This document shows positions 22,227-23,341 of a stretch of 23,341 nucleotides of DNA, in pieces. The stretch is taken from NCBI GenBank assembly GCA_013203755.1, contig JABMPI010000405.1, positions 1-23,341 on the forward strand, read 5' to 3'. A program made the position numbers and the translations under genes. The DNA comes from Bacteroidota bacterium. Its GTDB lineage: Bacteria > Bacteroidota > Bacteroidia > Bacteroidales > Prolixibacteraceae. The notes beneath the pieces were generated by a model that worked only from the letters and a program-made list of their open reading frames with translations, did no database searches and was not told where the DNA came from. How positions within the stretch are numbered: position 1 is the first letter of the stretch; each line of letters begins with the position of its first letter.

Positions 22227-23341
22227 ATGAATTTAAAAGATAAATACCGTCGACTCGAAGAGATGAACAAAGCTTCGGAATTGGGTGGAGGAATAGCACG
22301 CAAGGATAAGCAACATGCTGCCGGGAAAAAAACTGCAAGAGAAAGGGTTCTGCAGTTACTTGATCCTGGAACATTTACCGAAATCGACAAATTGATGACC
22401 CATCGAAATTACGATTTTGGGATGGAAGCCAATAAAATTTTAGGTGATGGTGTTATTTCCGGCTATGGAAAAGTCAACGGACGATTGGTTTATGTTTTTG
22501 CGCAAGACTTTACTGTATTTGGAGGTTCGCTAAGTAGAGCCAATGCCGATAAAATTGTAAAAATTCAGGAATTAGCTCTAAAAATGGGGGCTCCGATCGT
22601 TGGATTAAACGATTCGGGCGGTGCTCGTATTCAGGAAGGTGTTGAAAGTTTAGCCGGTTATGCCGATATATTTTACAACAACGTGATTTCGTCGGGTGTA
22701 ATCCCGCAAATTTCTGCTATTCTTGGACCATGTGCTGGTGGAGCTGTGTACTCCCCTGCCCTCACCGATTTTATTTTTATGGTGAATGAAAAAAGTCACA
22801 TGTTTGTTACGGGCCCTGAAGTTATAAAAACCGTTACACACGAAGAGGTAACCAAAGAAGAATTGGGTGGTGCGAATACACACAATACGAAAAGTGGTGT
22901 TGCTCATTTTAACGGAAACGATGAAGATCAAACTTTGATGATGATTCGTGAACTGTTGAGTTTTGTTCCATCAAATAATCTGGAAGACCCTCCGATAAAA
23001 GTTACAATCGATCCATCGGAAAGGCAAGATGAAAGTTTGCAAGACATAGTTCCTGCAGACCCAAACAAACCTTACGATATGCACGACATACTTCAAAAAG
23101 TAATAGACAACAAACACTTCTTGGAAGTTCAGGCACAATATGCACAAAATATTATTGTTGGATTTGCCCGTTTTGGAGGTAAACCAGTTGGTATTGTAGC
23201 AAACCAACCTGCATACCTTGCCGGAGTACTTGATATCAATTCATCGGTAAAAGCGGCACGTTTTGTACGTTTCTGCGATGCATTCAATTTACCAATAGTT
23301 ACTTTTGTTGATGTCCCAGGCTTTTTACCCGGTTCAAGTCA
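22227..23341 (+). CDS. acyl-CoA carboxylase carboxyltransferase (beta) subunit, propionyl-CoA type, 3' end outside window
   Basis: An open frame from ATG 22227 to the window edge (371 full codons, no stop), so the gene is cut. It starts NLKDKYRRLEEMNKASELGG, as in PccB/MmdA proteins. Key parts: TARERVLQLLDPGTF (36-50), the acyl-CoA oxyanion loop DSGGARIQEG (129-138), GPCAGGAVYSPA (167-178) and MFVTGPEVIKTVTHEEVTKE (192-211). The start of the second domain is visible to DVPGFLPGS at the edge, where the partner oxyanion residues lie. Transfers carboxyl from biotin to an acyl-CoA, most likely propionyl-CoA giving methylmalonyl-CoA; a decarboxylase role cannot be ruled out, but the adjacent biotin carboxylase argues for carboxylation. 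Confidence 0.93.
   Translation, partial: MNLKDKYRRLEEMNKASELGGGIARKDKQHAAGKKTARERVLQLLDPGTFTEIDKLMTHRNYDFGMEANKILGDGVISGYGKVNGRLVYVFAQDFTVFGGSLSRANADKIVKIQELALKMGAPIVGLNDSGGARIQEGVESLAGYADIFYNNVISSGVIPQISAILGPCAGGAVYSPALTDFIFMVNEKSHMFVTGPEVIKTVTHEEVTKEELGGANTHNTKSGVAHFNGNDEDQTLMMIRELLSFVPSNNLEDPPIKVTIDPSERQDESLQDIVPADPNKPYDMHDILQKVIDNKHFLEVQAQYAQNIIVGFARFGGKPVGIVANQPAYLAGVLDINSSVKAARFVRFCDAFNLPIVTFVDVPGFLPGSS

Overview
The window looks like ordinary, AT-rich chromosomal DNA of a member of the Bacteroidota, probably a marine or sediment type near Marinilabiliales/Prolixibacteraceae. The phylum call rests on repeated promoter-like elements of the TAnnTTTG type close to start codons, the near absence of Shine-Dalgarno sequences, two DUF5916 outer-membrane proteins, and yicC-gmk-nadD gene order. 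The family-level call is inference only.

Layout. 1-283: C-terminal end of a CobW-type GTPase. 328-1931 (minus): a secreted PHB-depolymerase-type esterase followed by a SAM methyltransferase. 1968-2834 (plus): a ChaN-like haem-binding lipoprotein-family protein, meeting a DUF5916 protein tail to tail. 2837-8460 (minus): a housekeeping run transcribed mnmA, yicC, gmk, nadD, DUF5916. 8798-12078 (minus): an exported protein of unknown function, a RhlE-like DEAD-box helicase and a solitary AmmeMemoRadiSam radical-SAM enzyme. 12079-12674: a 600-bp gene-free block with a 161-bp foldback element (12153-12313) and four 41-bp tandem repeats (12374-12537). 12675-14257 (plus): a divergent hisI/hisG-like pair. 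14321-15358 (minus): a sorbitol-dehydrogenase-type alcohol dehydrogenase. 15359-15828: a gene-free stretch holding a candidate small RNA with a strong terminator. 15829-19803 (minus): a second DUF5916 protein followed by a MATE exporter. 20089 to the end (plus): a three-subunit biotin-dependent acyl-CoA carboxylase operon (biotin carboxylase, carrier, carboxyltransferase cut by the window edge), with a possible 21-residue ORF between the last two genes.

How the genes work together. The carboxylase subunits form one enzyme, most likely a propionyl-CoA carboxylase. yicC, gmk and nadD are a conserved housekeeping neighbourhood (RNA turnover, GMP to GDP, NAD synthesis), and mnmA adds tRNA 2-thiolation. 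hisI and hisG-like would catalyse steps 3 and 1 of histidine synthesis, but both depart from the usual active-site motifs and sit apart from any other his gene.

The most striking non-coding signal is a class of intergenic arrays with a strict 7-bp period at four places (5540-5641, 6215-6256, 7186-7275, 13067-13197). Three of them have a direct array facing a reverse-complement array across a spacer. One array supplies the start codon and first codons of gmk. No CRISPR array, rRNA, tRNA, integrase, transposase gene or defence system was seen.
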